Part shown: positions 13,701 to 22,073 of the stretch, piece after piece
Numbering within the stretch: the stretch's first letter is position 1
Layout of the letters: each line of letters starts with the position of its first letter
Assembly: GCA_001600495.1 (NCBI GenBank)
Contig: BCKE01000025.1
Coordinates: 206,321 to 270,320 of the forward strand
DNA: 64,000 bases
Direction of reading: 5' to 3'
Source: Pilasporangium apinafurcum
Taxonomy: Eukaryota > Oomycota > Peronosporomycetes > Pythiales > Pythiaceae
Notes under the pieces: generated by a model
Told to the model about the DNA's origin: nothing
The model's database searches: none
What the model saw: only the letters and a program-made list of their open reading frames with translations
Translations under genes and position numbers: made by a program

Positions 13701-13974
13701 AGGTTTTTACGTCTTTCACGGGCAGAAATTCTCCCGTGAACCTTCAGCAGTAGCGAGCAGTGCTGGGGCGATCATGTACAATGGCAGGCACTGGACGGAG
13801 ACCGACTTTGTTCCATTGCATTCAGTGTCAACGCCACCAGATCTGATATTGCCTTCAGCGTTCAATGAGCCGTACGTAATCATGCCCGCGACCTACGAGC
13901 CTGGTAAGCTCGGCAAGTTCGTGGTGTCGGTACAGTCCGATACTGAATTCTCACTCTCGAGCGATATGGAATAA
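10792..13974 (+). CDS. Calpain-like protein (family C2), catalytic residues lost
   Basis: A single 1060-aa open exon starts at a tandem ATG (10792) and ends TAA at 13972-13974. Residues 95-375 align with the calpain core: the oxyanion/catalytic block reads GDLHDAWLLGVFAAIALHP where active calpains have GDCWLL. EKCYAKLHGSYQAI and DCTGG match the rest of the PC1/PC2 core, and KLKNVWGRGMWKGEWSNDDSKW matches the Asn-loop. The catalytic Cys is Ala (about residue 126). The GHAYSV block is KNRQYVLQ, so the His is missing. Only the Asn (about 349) remains. At least three calpain-type beta-sandwich (C2-like) repeats follow, in the regions of WAVVLDAEPNWHRNPQYKL, CQNPQFWLHFPY and LHSNWKKNPKFYIHL. A Ser/Lys-rich linker lies between the second and third. 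It is probably a non-proteolytic scaffold, inferred from the missing residues. Confidence 0.85.
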   Translation: MMGTTTQQPPGASATEEEIIRSLSSLRRKAQEENEAYDQSSCNFLYEDEDFSPYQLTTLYINPEKLPDYASSIDKQEDELQEEEGSSDASGAGGVYWYRPTEYTDDPDYFKSTSGCGILREGDLHDAWLLGVFAAIALHPANLIENLFVSDSLNTFKEYGVYSCRFYKDNQWVTVMTDTRVPYSMELQPEDKYPAKGCATSGNVLYGSSLNKNEVFIPFLEKCYAKLHGSYQAIAEGTGGNTSAKILEAFLDCTGGCAHRVDLYDARLKMGDDVAHNTELWKQMLRYRRKKCILTAQIKQLSFNTNEQTSTGILKNRQYVLQHLKEVSVSGGNSNNSTPALLRFVKLKNVWGRGMWKGEWSNDDSKWEENVQVENAMRNDPACEFSRSGQDGCFWMIWEDFLDIFNEVFVVHVFANDEIYQYSVQGEWVGHTAAGAPAKSGTSGGGSSNDHLTTNIVEKPIEKTKWAVVLDAEPNWHRNPQYKLTVSDKTTGVLISLCQRDFRLYGGDNYAVNFVVMREKLARSSIVWEFNRHHIVAEAHSYDTNDLMATLATSSSALPVSSGGSAGGGSVQSKQLPEREILKEDLVLEPDVAYFIIPYTDNPKVEMEFFLRVFSPKPVRVEHMPTVFSCVTQGKWRNDEEESGEPMNAGGPLCHQLSSGEENTAWCQNPQFWLHFPYCTKKKTLAALLKSKAHVTLKVIVKKTSHKASTATKNRQRESSKEKGNLVGVTAVRAAHESENAGTSDPGGSGSGKASHACLRRAQAKQSKTNFLGEVIEKNSTKAQKSMSSAKAHDRNDRETDKIDDDDLQSEAKESSASNSLIIPPAKLVVHPDEWCRVSDYSNVAIACMYLRKIPKEWLQPDPTSATGGGGLMLVPTLGEPAIEGTFDLQIDSDFPLEIDPLSKFASQSLPGEWTEANATGCHLHSNWKKNPKFYIHLKGLRPAKVKITLTRSELEWKTKCKRDSVGTMIGFYVFHGQKFSREPSAVASSAGAIMYNGRHWTETDFVPLHSVSTPPDLILPSAFNEPYVIMPATYEPGKLGKFVVSVQSDTEFSLSSDME

Positions 13975-14279
13975 ATTAAAAGCCATGAGTATTGGAACGA
14001 TCGCTAGTAAATATATTTGAGAGCCATAAAATATCATCATACATACATATGTATATAAAAAGACCCCTCATCTGTGAATCAGATTGCTGTTTTTTCACAC
14101 ACACACAGACAAAGCTTATCGTATCTTTCCAATGTTTGCTTGACATAGTTGTAGAACGTCACTGTGTTCTTTTCTTGCAGATATTGTACACTAACAGTGG
14201 ATAGCGTGAGCATCATTTCTCTCTTCGTTGCATCATACTTCAGATGTCATTTGTGTTTGCTGTACCGTTCAAAATGGAA
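13975..14279. other. Short convergent intergenic region
   Basis: This is AT-rich sequence between the convergent calpain-like and MYB genes. I see nothing beyond probable 3' untranslated regions, including a short CA run near 14097-14106. Confidence 0.5.
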
Positions 14280-15961
14280 TCAAAATTCAGCTGGGTTACG
14301 TGCCTTGCGGCTGCTGAGCGTCTTGTTTAGTTTGCCTTCACATTGCTGGTTGCCATAGTTGCTGTTCTCCTGGTTCATGCTGTTTGGACGACTTTGGTTG
14401 CTTGCTGAACGCCTGAGAAACTCGTAATTCTTTGACTTCGTCGACTCAGTACCCCGATTGGGCTTCGTGGACAGCATCTCCACACAATCCAAGAATAAAT
14501 CGGCTGAGTTGCTTCGTTCTCGTCCAGCACAGTTACGAAGTACTGCCACGCGCGATTTGTCCAGAAGCGGTGGTGAGTCACCACTAGGCTTAAGCAAAGG
14601 AGACGATGTTGTGGATGCCGAGCGAGCAGGTGATGCTACGCTACTACTGCTTCCTTCACTGTCGGTTAAGTGCATTCCAAGATCTTTCCACGCCGATTTG
14701 CAGTTCAAAAGCGTTGGTGGTGGTGATAATCGACTGGTATCAAGGTTGGAGGAGGTTTCGGGCAGATGGAAAAGTGACAATCCGTTCGTGAGCGATGGTG
14801 TTGTCGGGCTTTGAAGGAATGAGAAGCTACTCAAAGGTGAATGCTGTGGGTACATGATCGGCGAAGACATCTGTGTGGAATTTGATGGCGCATGGTGACC
14901 GTAGAGATGCGACATCAGCGATGGAATCGTGATGGTTGGCAAAACATATCCACCACCATTACTGGATAGTACTGGAGGTGCCATAGGGGAATGCAGCGCA
15001 GGAAAATGCACTGCAGATGAATCGGGTGAGCTCACGGACATAGGAGATGACAGCAACGCTGGTGCAGACGAAGATGACGAGCCGTTGCCACCACTAGCGC
15101 TGTTGTTGTGACGTATCTTTGTCTTTTTGGTTGTGGTGACAACAGTGCGTTTGTTTGACTGTTTTGTTTCGGTGTTCATGGTCTTCGATGCAATACCGGT
15201 ACGAGAGGAGGCAGACCGGCGGACGCCCTCGGCTTTAGCGCGCTGTTTGGCGGCCTGGCGACATTGCCGGCGGTAGGTCGAGTACCAATGATTCTTAATG
15301 GCATTGTCAGTGCTGTAGGAATGACAAAAGTGAGATGATTTGCTGCTCATTCGTATATATGGATAAAAATCGACTGATTTGGTTTGCTTACCGCCCAGGA
15401 AGTAGCTTGGCGATCTCAGCCCATTTATTCCCAAGTCGTTCTTGGGCTGTGAAGATGATTTGCGTTTCTTCAGCACGCCATGGGGCTTTGTCGATCGTTG
15501 GATCCAGAAAATTCAGCCATCTACATCACAGAAACACATACAAAATGAGCACAAAGACATGATAAACAATAGCACGTTTGTACAATTAAACTACGCTACC
15601 GAGTGCGGCATTGTTTCGGGGTGCGTCCAGGCAACAGCTCTGAGATTTTCGACCATCGTTTCGTGCCATAATCGCGCACAAACTTGAGAATTACGAGATC
15701 ATCCTCTCGACTCCATTGCCGTCGCTTGTCCAGGTGTTTTGCAGTAGTATTCGCTGTTGTCGACAGCTCATTCTCACCAGTTGGTGACATCAGCATGAAC
15801 TCGTCGTCATCGTTGTCATTGTCATCACAGCCATCGGATATGTCGTCGCTCAGATGATGGTGGTGATTGTTGCGATTGTGCAGAGCCAGCTCCAAAGTAC
15901 CACGCGTGTCATGTGGAAACCCATGGACTGAGGAGGAAGGCAGCATCAACGCTTCGTCCAT
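14280..15961 (-). CDS. R2R3-MYB transcription factor
   Basis: There are three exons. Exon 1 (15961 to about 15600) encodes an acidic and His-rich N-terminus, then repeat R2: WSREDDLVILKFVRDYGTKRWSKISELLPGRTPKQCRTR. Exon 2 (about 15522-15392) continues WLNFLDPTIDKAPWRAEETQIIFTAQERLGNKWAEIAKLLPGR. Exon 3 (from about 15313) completes R3 with TDNAIKNHWYSTYRRQ and runs to the stop at 14280. The regularly spaced Trp residues and helix-turn-helix cores are intact in both repeats, so sequence-specific DNA binding is expected. The roughly 300-residue tail is Ser/Pro/Asn-rich and typical of an activation or phosphorylation region. Target genes cannot be read from the sequence. It is transcribed away from RPL12, across a 1.7-kb spacer. 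Confidence 0.92.
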
Positions 15962-17631
15962 GTCGATCGAAGCCGTTATCGTTTCCTTCCTCTTCTCCGT
16001 GTCTGGAGTTTCTTCGTTTCTCTACTACTGTATCTGTAGCTGCTCAGTTTCGAGTGGATCCACACACAGAGGAACTAATCCACACGTAGTTCTTGTGCGT
16101 CCGTCCGCTGGCTGGGCTTGGAGGTTAAAACGTTTTTTGAAGGAACACAAAAACCACAGCAACCGGTGCCTGCACGCGCAGTACCAAAATATCGAAACGG
16201 CCAAAGAGCCACCGGTGATGATTGGCTAAAAACCCAAACCACCTAACGGCAAAGTCGTTACATCTTTTAACCAGGTGTCCTTTGCGTGAAAAGGGATTCA
16301 GAATAAAAAAAACGCAGGGAAGGGTAGGGGACCAGGGGCGCCCCGCTCCTCTCCTCCCTCCTCCACCTCGCCTCTGTTCCAGGAACCACGTCAGTGAAAA
16401 ACGGTGTTGCCCAACCCACTTGGGATCCCACTCTCCCAGAAGTACCTGCGAGCAGGCGCAAGCAAGTATATATTTTATGGCCGACTGTATCCCGGTGTCT
16501 GCGGCACTACTTAAATCGTTGTGGAATGTGCAACTTGACATCTTCGGTTATCTCCTCTTCGTTCCACCCATCTCTTGCTCCATTACAGTTATATGCTGAT
16601 GAACCAAGAAAAAAAAAACAAGGATTTGTGAGGAATATGGGGGCAGTGACGCCATCAAGCCTTTCTACCATCTTCACAACTTTTCTCTCATTGGTCAACA
16701 ATATTTTCAAGCGCACCAAAGAAACTGCTGTCAGATGACTGTTGTATGCAACGTTTTCTGTGGCTTCAACCCTTTTTTTAGCCAATAAATGCCCAGCATG
16801 TACGTATAAATCCCGGTCTTTGAAGAAGAACATGGAAAACTCTCCACTTCCACCGTTTGGTAACGGTCGCTTCACGGTTTCTGTTTTTCTCATCTTTCGC
16901 TTTCTTGTGTATATTCTCGTTGTGAACGTTCTCCACGCCTTCCCAAATGGATTGCTATCTGTGAATGGGTGCGATGACTTGCTCCTAATTCCATGCAACT
17001 TGCATTTAATACTCCAGAGTGGCTATACACTGCAATTTGTCTTTTCCTTCTTTGGTTTATCTTACATGCTCACAGTTGTTGAGACCATATCGTTCTTATT
17101 TGACATTTTTTGTGAAGCCATGTGAACGACCCCAAGAAAATGTCTTACGTGGAAACAGTGAAATAAAATGCTTCCACACTACTGGTGCATCGTGGGAGAC
17201 TACGGTGTTTGAATGGATGGAAAAAATGGCGATCTTTTCCAAAAGCGTTCTATCTGTACAACCTTATCCGCATAGTACAGTCTTCCACATAACCATCATT
17301 CATCAGTGTCTGCCATCACTCCTAATTAACTAGATAATGTTCAAAATGTTCTTATCATTTATCTGCTACAAATCATTATACCTTATTTTGGTAATGACGC
17401 ATAATTAGCAGCATATTTCGGTATAATATTGCTGACCATTGGTTGGTCAGCCGTAGAACCTCATAATCAAGGTTTTTTAAATGGCCCTGTAGCTCCTCAG
17501 TACTATTGGCTGGTTGGTGGCAACAGGATTTGGCTGGTGCTTGCGCGATGGTCGACGGTCATTTCTGCATCGAGATCTCCCTTTTGCTTTAAGCGCAGCA
17601 GTACGAACTACCCGCATCCTCTATAAACACC
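15962..17631. other. 1.7-kb divergent regulatory spacer between MYB and RPL12
   Basis: No open frame here carries a conserved motif or believable splice structure. The region holds the upstream sides of two divergent genes. Just upstream of RPL12 (17430-17520) are CCATTGG/ATTGG boxes. Near 16205-16265 and 16860, TAACGG/CCGTTA-like words resemble MYB recognition cores, which would permit but do not prove autoregulation of the MYB gene. Confidence 0.45.
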
Positions 17632-18129
17632 ATGGCCCCACCACCTCCAGCTGGCGAAGAAAAAATCGTTGTCTTGAGAACGGTCGGCGGTGAAGTTGCC
17701 CCAGCTTCGGCTCTCGCGCCCAAGGTCGGTCCTCTTGGTCTCTCGCCCAAGAAGATCGGTGAAGACATTTGCAAGGCCACCCAGGACTGGAAGGGTCTTA
17801 ATGTCACCGTCAAGTTGACCATCGTCAACCGTGTCGCCACGGTCTCGCTCATCCCTAGTGCGTCGTCGTTGTTGGTCAAGGAACTGAAGGAACCTCCTCG
17901 TGACCGCAAGAAGGTGAAGAACATCAAGCACGACGGCAACTTGTCGCTCGACCAGGTCATTGGCGTTGCCCGTGTCATGCGTGAACGCTCCATGGCTCGC
18001 ACGCTTGCTGGTACCGTCAAGGAAATCCTTGGTACGGCCTCGTCGCTTGGTTGCACTGTCAACGGCCAGGCCCCCACGGAAATCCAACGCTTGATCTCCG
18101 AGGGCGAATTGGACATTCCAGAAAAGTAA
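17632..18129 (+). CDS. RPL12: 60S ribosomal protein L12 (uL11)
   Basis: This is an intronless 165-aa protein, exactly the usual eukaryotic uL11 length, with ATG at 17632 in a good context (ACACCATGGCC). Conserved blocks include [54 protein letters not shown] and [16 protein letters not shown]. It forms the base of the ribosomal P-stalk with the GTPase-associated rRNA. C-rich, strongly biased codons separate it from its neighbours, as expected for a highly expressed gene. It produces long antisense open frames that are artefacts of this codon bias. Confidence 0.98.
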   Translation: MAPPPPAGEEKIVVLRTVGGEVAPASALAPKVGPLGLSPKKIGEDICKATQDWKGLNVTVKLTIVNRVATVSLIPSASSLLVKELKEPPRDRKKVKNIKHDGNLSLDQVIGVARVMRERSMARTLAGTVKEILGTASSLGCTVNGQAPTEIQRLISEGELDIPEK

Positions 18130-18643
18130 ACAGGGACATTCTCGTATGAGATGCTATTGGACATTGCGGAAATGAAACCAGTGATGTGCAGAAAAACAAC
18201 GAAATTGCGTTGATTTGTGTGTTGTGGTTGGTATTCTTGCTTTCTCTCGTTTCGCGTGTTTTAGATTTTCACTCAAATCCATTTGCAGGTAAGTCCATAT
18301 TTTTGAGCATTTAGATGTTGTATTTTGCATGTACACATGCACGCTTTGCGCGAATGGGAGTGATCAGTTTGCCGATGATAGCCAATGCAAAATACTTTAA
18401 TATACTCTGACTCGTAATGAGGACAAAGTACTCAATGTTGAGGCATCTGATCACTTCCCAGCGTATTTGAGTAGGAGAAACAGTAGCAATTGATTATGCG
18501 GATGTATGCATTCTGGGCCAATATGGTTTCAACGTTTGAAAACCAGTGGATGAAGGAAAAGGACAACGAAAATAATATGGAAACGCCAACGTGCAGCAAA
18601 TGGATGACAGATTTACCATGTTTCTTCTCTCTCTCTCTTGAAG
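18130..18643. other. Convergent 3' spacer
   Basis: This is AT-rich spacer between the 3' ends of RPL12 and the calcyphosin-like gene. It includes a short CT run at about 18628-18640. I see no gene or structured RNA. Confidence 0.5.
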
Positions 18644-19905
18644 TTAACCAAACACAATAGAACTTGTGCCAGCACCATGTTGTTTCTTTTTGACGAACTT
18701 TGGTTCGAAGCCACCTTCGTTCGCACGCTTTGCCGATTCGTTCTTCGACTCCGCAGCAAATCCGCTGGTGCTGATGCTTTGGACATCGTCGATGCCCTGG
18801 GCTTGCAGATTGGCGCGGATGGCTTCTACGTTGGATGCACTGATGCCAATATCATTCTTGACTTCTTCGATGGTTTGATGACCATCAGCATGAGTCACTA
18901 GCACGCGTCGACACGTCGTGTTGGCCGACCACCCTTCGCCACCGCTAATGTGCCAAGCATTACGGATCACGAGTTCAAAGTAGTCGTCGTCGTCGATGGA
19001 CGCGCTCACGTTTGCATAGTAACGAATAAATTCGTTTGGGTGGACCTTACCATCCTTTTCGCCGCCATCAAATGTGTCGAGAAACTCTAGGAAAACTTCA
19101 TCTTTCGTTTTCTTGCCCGAAAGCACATCAGGGTGATGGTCGGCATTGTACTTGGCTTTAATGTCGTTGAGTTCAATCACTCCACTTCCATCAGCATCCA
19201 AGATTTCGAATGCCGCCAACACGAGTTGCGTTCGACGATCGTTTAGTTCTCCCTATTAGATGCACCACGAGAAAGTCAATATTAGCAACAGCTGATAAAA
19301 ATATAAAAGCATAGAAATCCATTGACTTGAACAACTCACTCGAATCGCGATAAGGAACTCGTCAAAGTTAATGCCACCAGAGTTATCTGCATCAATGAAG
19401 CGGAAGAGCTCTTCAATTTCCTATAGAGCAAGATCAACCAAATAATAAGCCATTTTTTCAAAACGAGCTTCCAAAATTGGTCTGTATAAGAGCAAACGCA
19501 CCGTATCGTTCAGGCTCAAGTCATGCTCATGGATAGCTTTGGTGAACTCATCGAGAGCCAATTGCTTGTTCCCATCGTCATCAATAATGCGAAATTTGCG
19601 ACCCAAGCCAGCAATTCCTCTGGAAAAATCGCAACAAGCATAGGACACCACTTACTAAAATGAACAGTACTTATCTAGGACAAGTAAACAAACACTCACC
19701 GTGCACCGTTCGCATACAAAGAGTCGCGTAAGAGATCCAGCGTCGCTAATACACTTCTGGATGCGCCTTGTAACTGGATAGGGAGCACATTTCCTCGACT
19801 GATATGCATATGCTTTTCCCCCTGCACCGTCGGGTGCCCAATTGGTCCAACAAACCCACCTACAATAAATGAGCGATGCCAAATATCGTGTGTTCAGCAA
19901 GATAT
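18644..19905 (-). CDS. Calcyphosin-like EF-hand calcium-binding protein
   Basis: The exons read, in order: VLATLDLLRDSLYANGAR (ending near 19700); GIAGLGRKFRIIDDDGNKQLALDEFTKAIHEHDLSLNDTV (about 19621-19501); EIEELFRFIDADNSGGINFDEFLIAIR (about 19422-19340); and GELNDRRTQLVLAAFEILDADGSGVIELNDIKAKYNADHHPDVLSGKKTKDEV...HPNEFIRYYANVSASIDDDDYFELVIRNAW (from about 19255, stop at 18644). This order, with four EF-hand loops (DDDGNKQLALDE, DADNSGGINFDE, DADGSGVIELND and a divergent fourth), is the calcyphosin/CAPSL signature, a family linked to cilia. The C-terminal extension after NAW is unlike animal calcyphosin. The start is uncertain: an ATG near 19813 gives a family-typical length, but the frame also splices to the upstream lumazine-synthase-like exon (see findings). 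Confidence 0.8.
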
Positions 19906-20017
19906 ATATTGAGTATTGAAATTACTCCGCATCCTTTCTCTTTTTTTCTGCCAGCAGCAGCTACACTACGACCGAGTGCGTACGTGGGAAAGGATGGAGG
20001 TTAAATGAACTTAGTTT

Positions 20018-20707
20018 TCACGCAGACCCACCTAAGCGAATGAGCGAGTCGATACTATTAGCAAAATCGGCTCCCCAACCGCCTTTCACTTTGACCGACG
20101 CTACACGTGGTTCGCCGATGAAGATCCCACGAATCACTGGCTTGACATTCTTCACGCTGATGTCGATAAATGATTGCGTCAATGCGGCCGACAACACACC
20201 AAACAACGGATCTTGCGCGTTCAGGAACCCAAAGCAAATCACGCCGTCAAACCCACCAAACTGCGTCAACTTGTTGGCCGCGTACGGCAGTTCATCCAAC
20301 GTTGACACCGTGAACGTTTCTGTGGTCAATTGAGAGTTTTGCTGGAGGCGCTGTACACAGTTTTGCAGAATCGTATCGACGATTTCTGCATCAACAGCGG
20401 TTTTCACCAACGCTACCCGCAGACCATTCGAGTGAGTGGCGCTAGTAGTAGATGTAGTGGCTTGCTGTGCAGCTAGAGGAGCCGGTGGAGGAGCGACTGC
20501 GGCCGCAGCGGGGGTCGTGGGAGGGGAACTCATGACTGTATCGTTCATGACATTTCCTCGCTTTCCTCCACGAGTACCGGCAGCACCAGCAGCAGGGGGG
20601 GCGTTATCCCCACCGAAACTCCAGTTCGACCCCCCACCAGGTGGAGCGTGTACACGCGTCGTGGGGCGCTTCAGCTCGCCGAAATCTGCACTTGTGAGCG
20701 TCGACAT
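20018..20707 (-). CDS. Lumazine-synthase-like (RibH-fold) domain protein, probably non-catalytic
   Basis: The open exon starts at an ATG at 20707. About 95 residues of Pro/Ala/Gly/Thr-rich low complexity are followed by a domain that follows the RibH pattern: RVALVKTAVDAEIVDTILQNC, STLDELPYAANKL, FDGVICFGFLNAQDPLFGVLSAALTQSFIDIS and KPVIRGIFIG. The segment that in lumazine synthase carries the catalytic His (DTPHFEYV-type) reads QDPLFGVL. The phosphate-binding TxEQAxxRAG segment is not seen. Riboflavin synthesis is therefore unlikely, and a structural or ligand-binding role is inference. Unspliced, the frame stops at 20018 just after SLIRLGGSA. A GTGGGT donor inside this tail could instead splice it to the EF-hand gene in frame. 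A small gene may diverge from the shared upstream region. Confidence 0.6.
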   Translation of the reverse strand: MSTLTSADFGELKRPTTRVHAPPGGGSNWSFGGDNAPPAAGAAGTRGGKRGNVMNDTVMSSPPTTPAAAAVAPPPAPLAAQQATTSTTSATHSNGLRVALVKTAVDAEIVDTILQNCVQRLQQNSQLTTETFTVSTLDELPYAANKLTQFGGFDGVICFGFLNAQDPLFGVLSAALTQSFIDISVKNVKPVIRGIFIGEPRVASVKVKGGWGADFANSIDSLIRLGGSA

Positions 20708-20849
20708 GGTTTGTACTGAGCTTTGGCTTCTTTTTGAGGTCTTATCCTTGGCGGTTTCCGTACGAAAACTTGTCTTCTGCGTGGCCTACCACTGCGATGT
20801 GCCACTTTATGATCAACTCAGCCTTTGAATTTTGAACAATTATCTCGTG

Positions 20850-21306
20850 ATGGAGAAAAACGCGAAAATCTACGGTAAGCTGCTCTTGGTTACTTCAACG
20901 AGCCGCGTTAAGTGCGTATGGATACTTCGAAGTACGCATTAACCACTCATTACAAATGCTTTCACGTAATTTTATCAGTTTAAACAGGTAATAAATTTTA
21001 AAAGACTAAATAATACAATTTATTGCTTTGTATATGTTAGTAATACGGAGGTAATTTGATTTCACGATAGTTTCCTTCATTAAGAGTTGACACGATCTAT
21101 TATATTGCTATCCTGAAAGAGCAAGTGCATACACCCATTCTTCGCTCGAGATCAACAAGATACGTGGAAGAACACAACTTGTGCTACATGACAATGACAA
21201 TCTGCTTATGCACAATAGTGCGCAGGAGCTGCAAGAGGTGCGAAACAAATTTGACATCGTGGATGAGAAGGAGAAGACAAACCTGGACCAAAAGCTGTTG
21301 AACTAG
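20850..21306 (+). CDS. Possible small two-exon gene, unknown
   Basis: An ATG at 20850 encodes MEKNAKIY and meets a good donor (GTAAGC at 20875). A second open segment (about 21122-21306) reads SAYTHSSLEINKIRGRTQLVLHDNDNLLMHNSAQELQEVRNKFDIVDEKEKTNLDQKLLN and stops at 21304-21306. A splice from the G of the donor to an AG near 21121 keeps frame, giving about 70 aa. The second exon is Glu/Lys/Asn/Leu-rich and helical. It looks protein-coding in composition compared with its AT-rich flanks. I do not recognise it. The intron would be about 247 nt, long for this window. It would be divergent from the RibH-like gene with a shared 140-bp upstream region. Confidence 0.35.
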
Positions 21307-21405
21307 TTGTAAAATTACCTAATTCGGAGGCAACGAGCATGAGGATTGTTAATATCGTAAGTGTATGACGGTGACGAATGTGTACAGGTAGCGATTTGGG
21401 TATTG

Positions 21406-21621
21406 TTAATGGAACAATATTAATTTCGAGTACAGGTGATGAAAATTTGATCGATGCTGATGATTGAATAATAGAGCAGCAGCACCAGCCACAATAACAG
21501 TAGTGACTGTCATCCGCAGCGAAGGATGCATTACTAGTCCCAACGAATTGAGTTTATCAGGAAGAGCCTCAGATTGTTCGTGCGGATAAACTGGAGACTG
21601 CTTGCATCGAATCAACTGCAT
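21406..21621 (-). CDS. Possible 71-aa tail-anchored protein
   Basis: The frame starts with an ATG and encodes 71 residues. One hydrophobic segment (MTVTTVIVAGAAALLF, about residues 37-52) is followed by a His/basic tail, the layout of a small tail-anchored or mitochondrial outer-membrane protein. No family recognised. It sits alone in a 0.8-kb AT-rich region and could be chance. Confidence 0.25.
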   Translation of the reverse strand: MQLIRCKQSPVYPHEQSEALPDKLNSLGLVMHPSLRMTVTTVIVAGAAALLFNHQHRSNFHHLYSKLILFH

Positions 21622-22073
21622 GAGCGATGAACCTGTAGAGAATGGCCATATAAACTTGCCAAGTTTTCTGTCGTACTTAAACGAACATTAGCTTTTAAGA
21701 TCGTATTGAATGTTTTTAGGACCAAATTGAATAATCTAAATATTTAGAAGAAATTTTAGAAACCTAAATATATACCTATAATTTTTTTAAAACTATTTGT
21801 TTAGGTTATACCTATTTCTCAAATGTAGGTGACTTGGGACAAACTCATCGTGACTTGTGCTTTCGTTCTACAAGCATAAATGACATCTACCTTCTATATG
21901 GCTGTGCCAGTTAAAGTCAGCAGGTCGATTTTGCTGAAAGGCAGTGGCAAAGGATGGAAAGCCACAGCTGGGAATAATAATTGCTTGATTGACAGTCCAG
22001 AATCATCATGTTCAATCCATGTCCACATACACTACCATTCTCATTGACTACAATAAAAAGAAGCGTAATATCG
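21622..22073. other. AT-rich spacer
   Basis: Nothing recognisable. The stretch at 21700-21840 is strongly AT-rich with near-repeated TAGAAACCTAAATAT-like words. It ends at the 3' end of the WD40 gene. Confidence 0.4.

Noticed and set aside
16742-17125. 127-residue hydrophobic plus-strand frame, possibly a membrane protein
   Set aside because: Starts at TTG, hydrophobicity follows from T-rich sequence, no splice or homology support.
17589-18164. Long minus-strand frames over RPL12
   Set aside because: Antisense shadows of a highly biased ribosomal-protein gene; no motif, and the sense product is certain.
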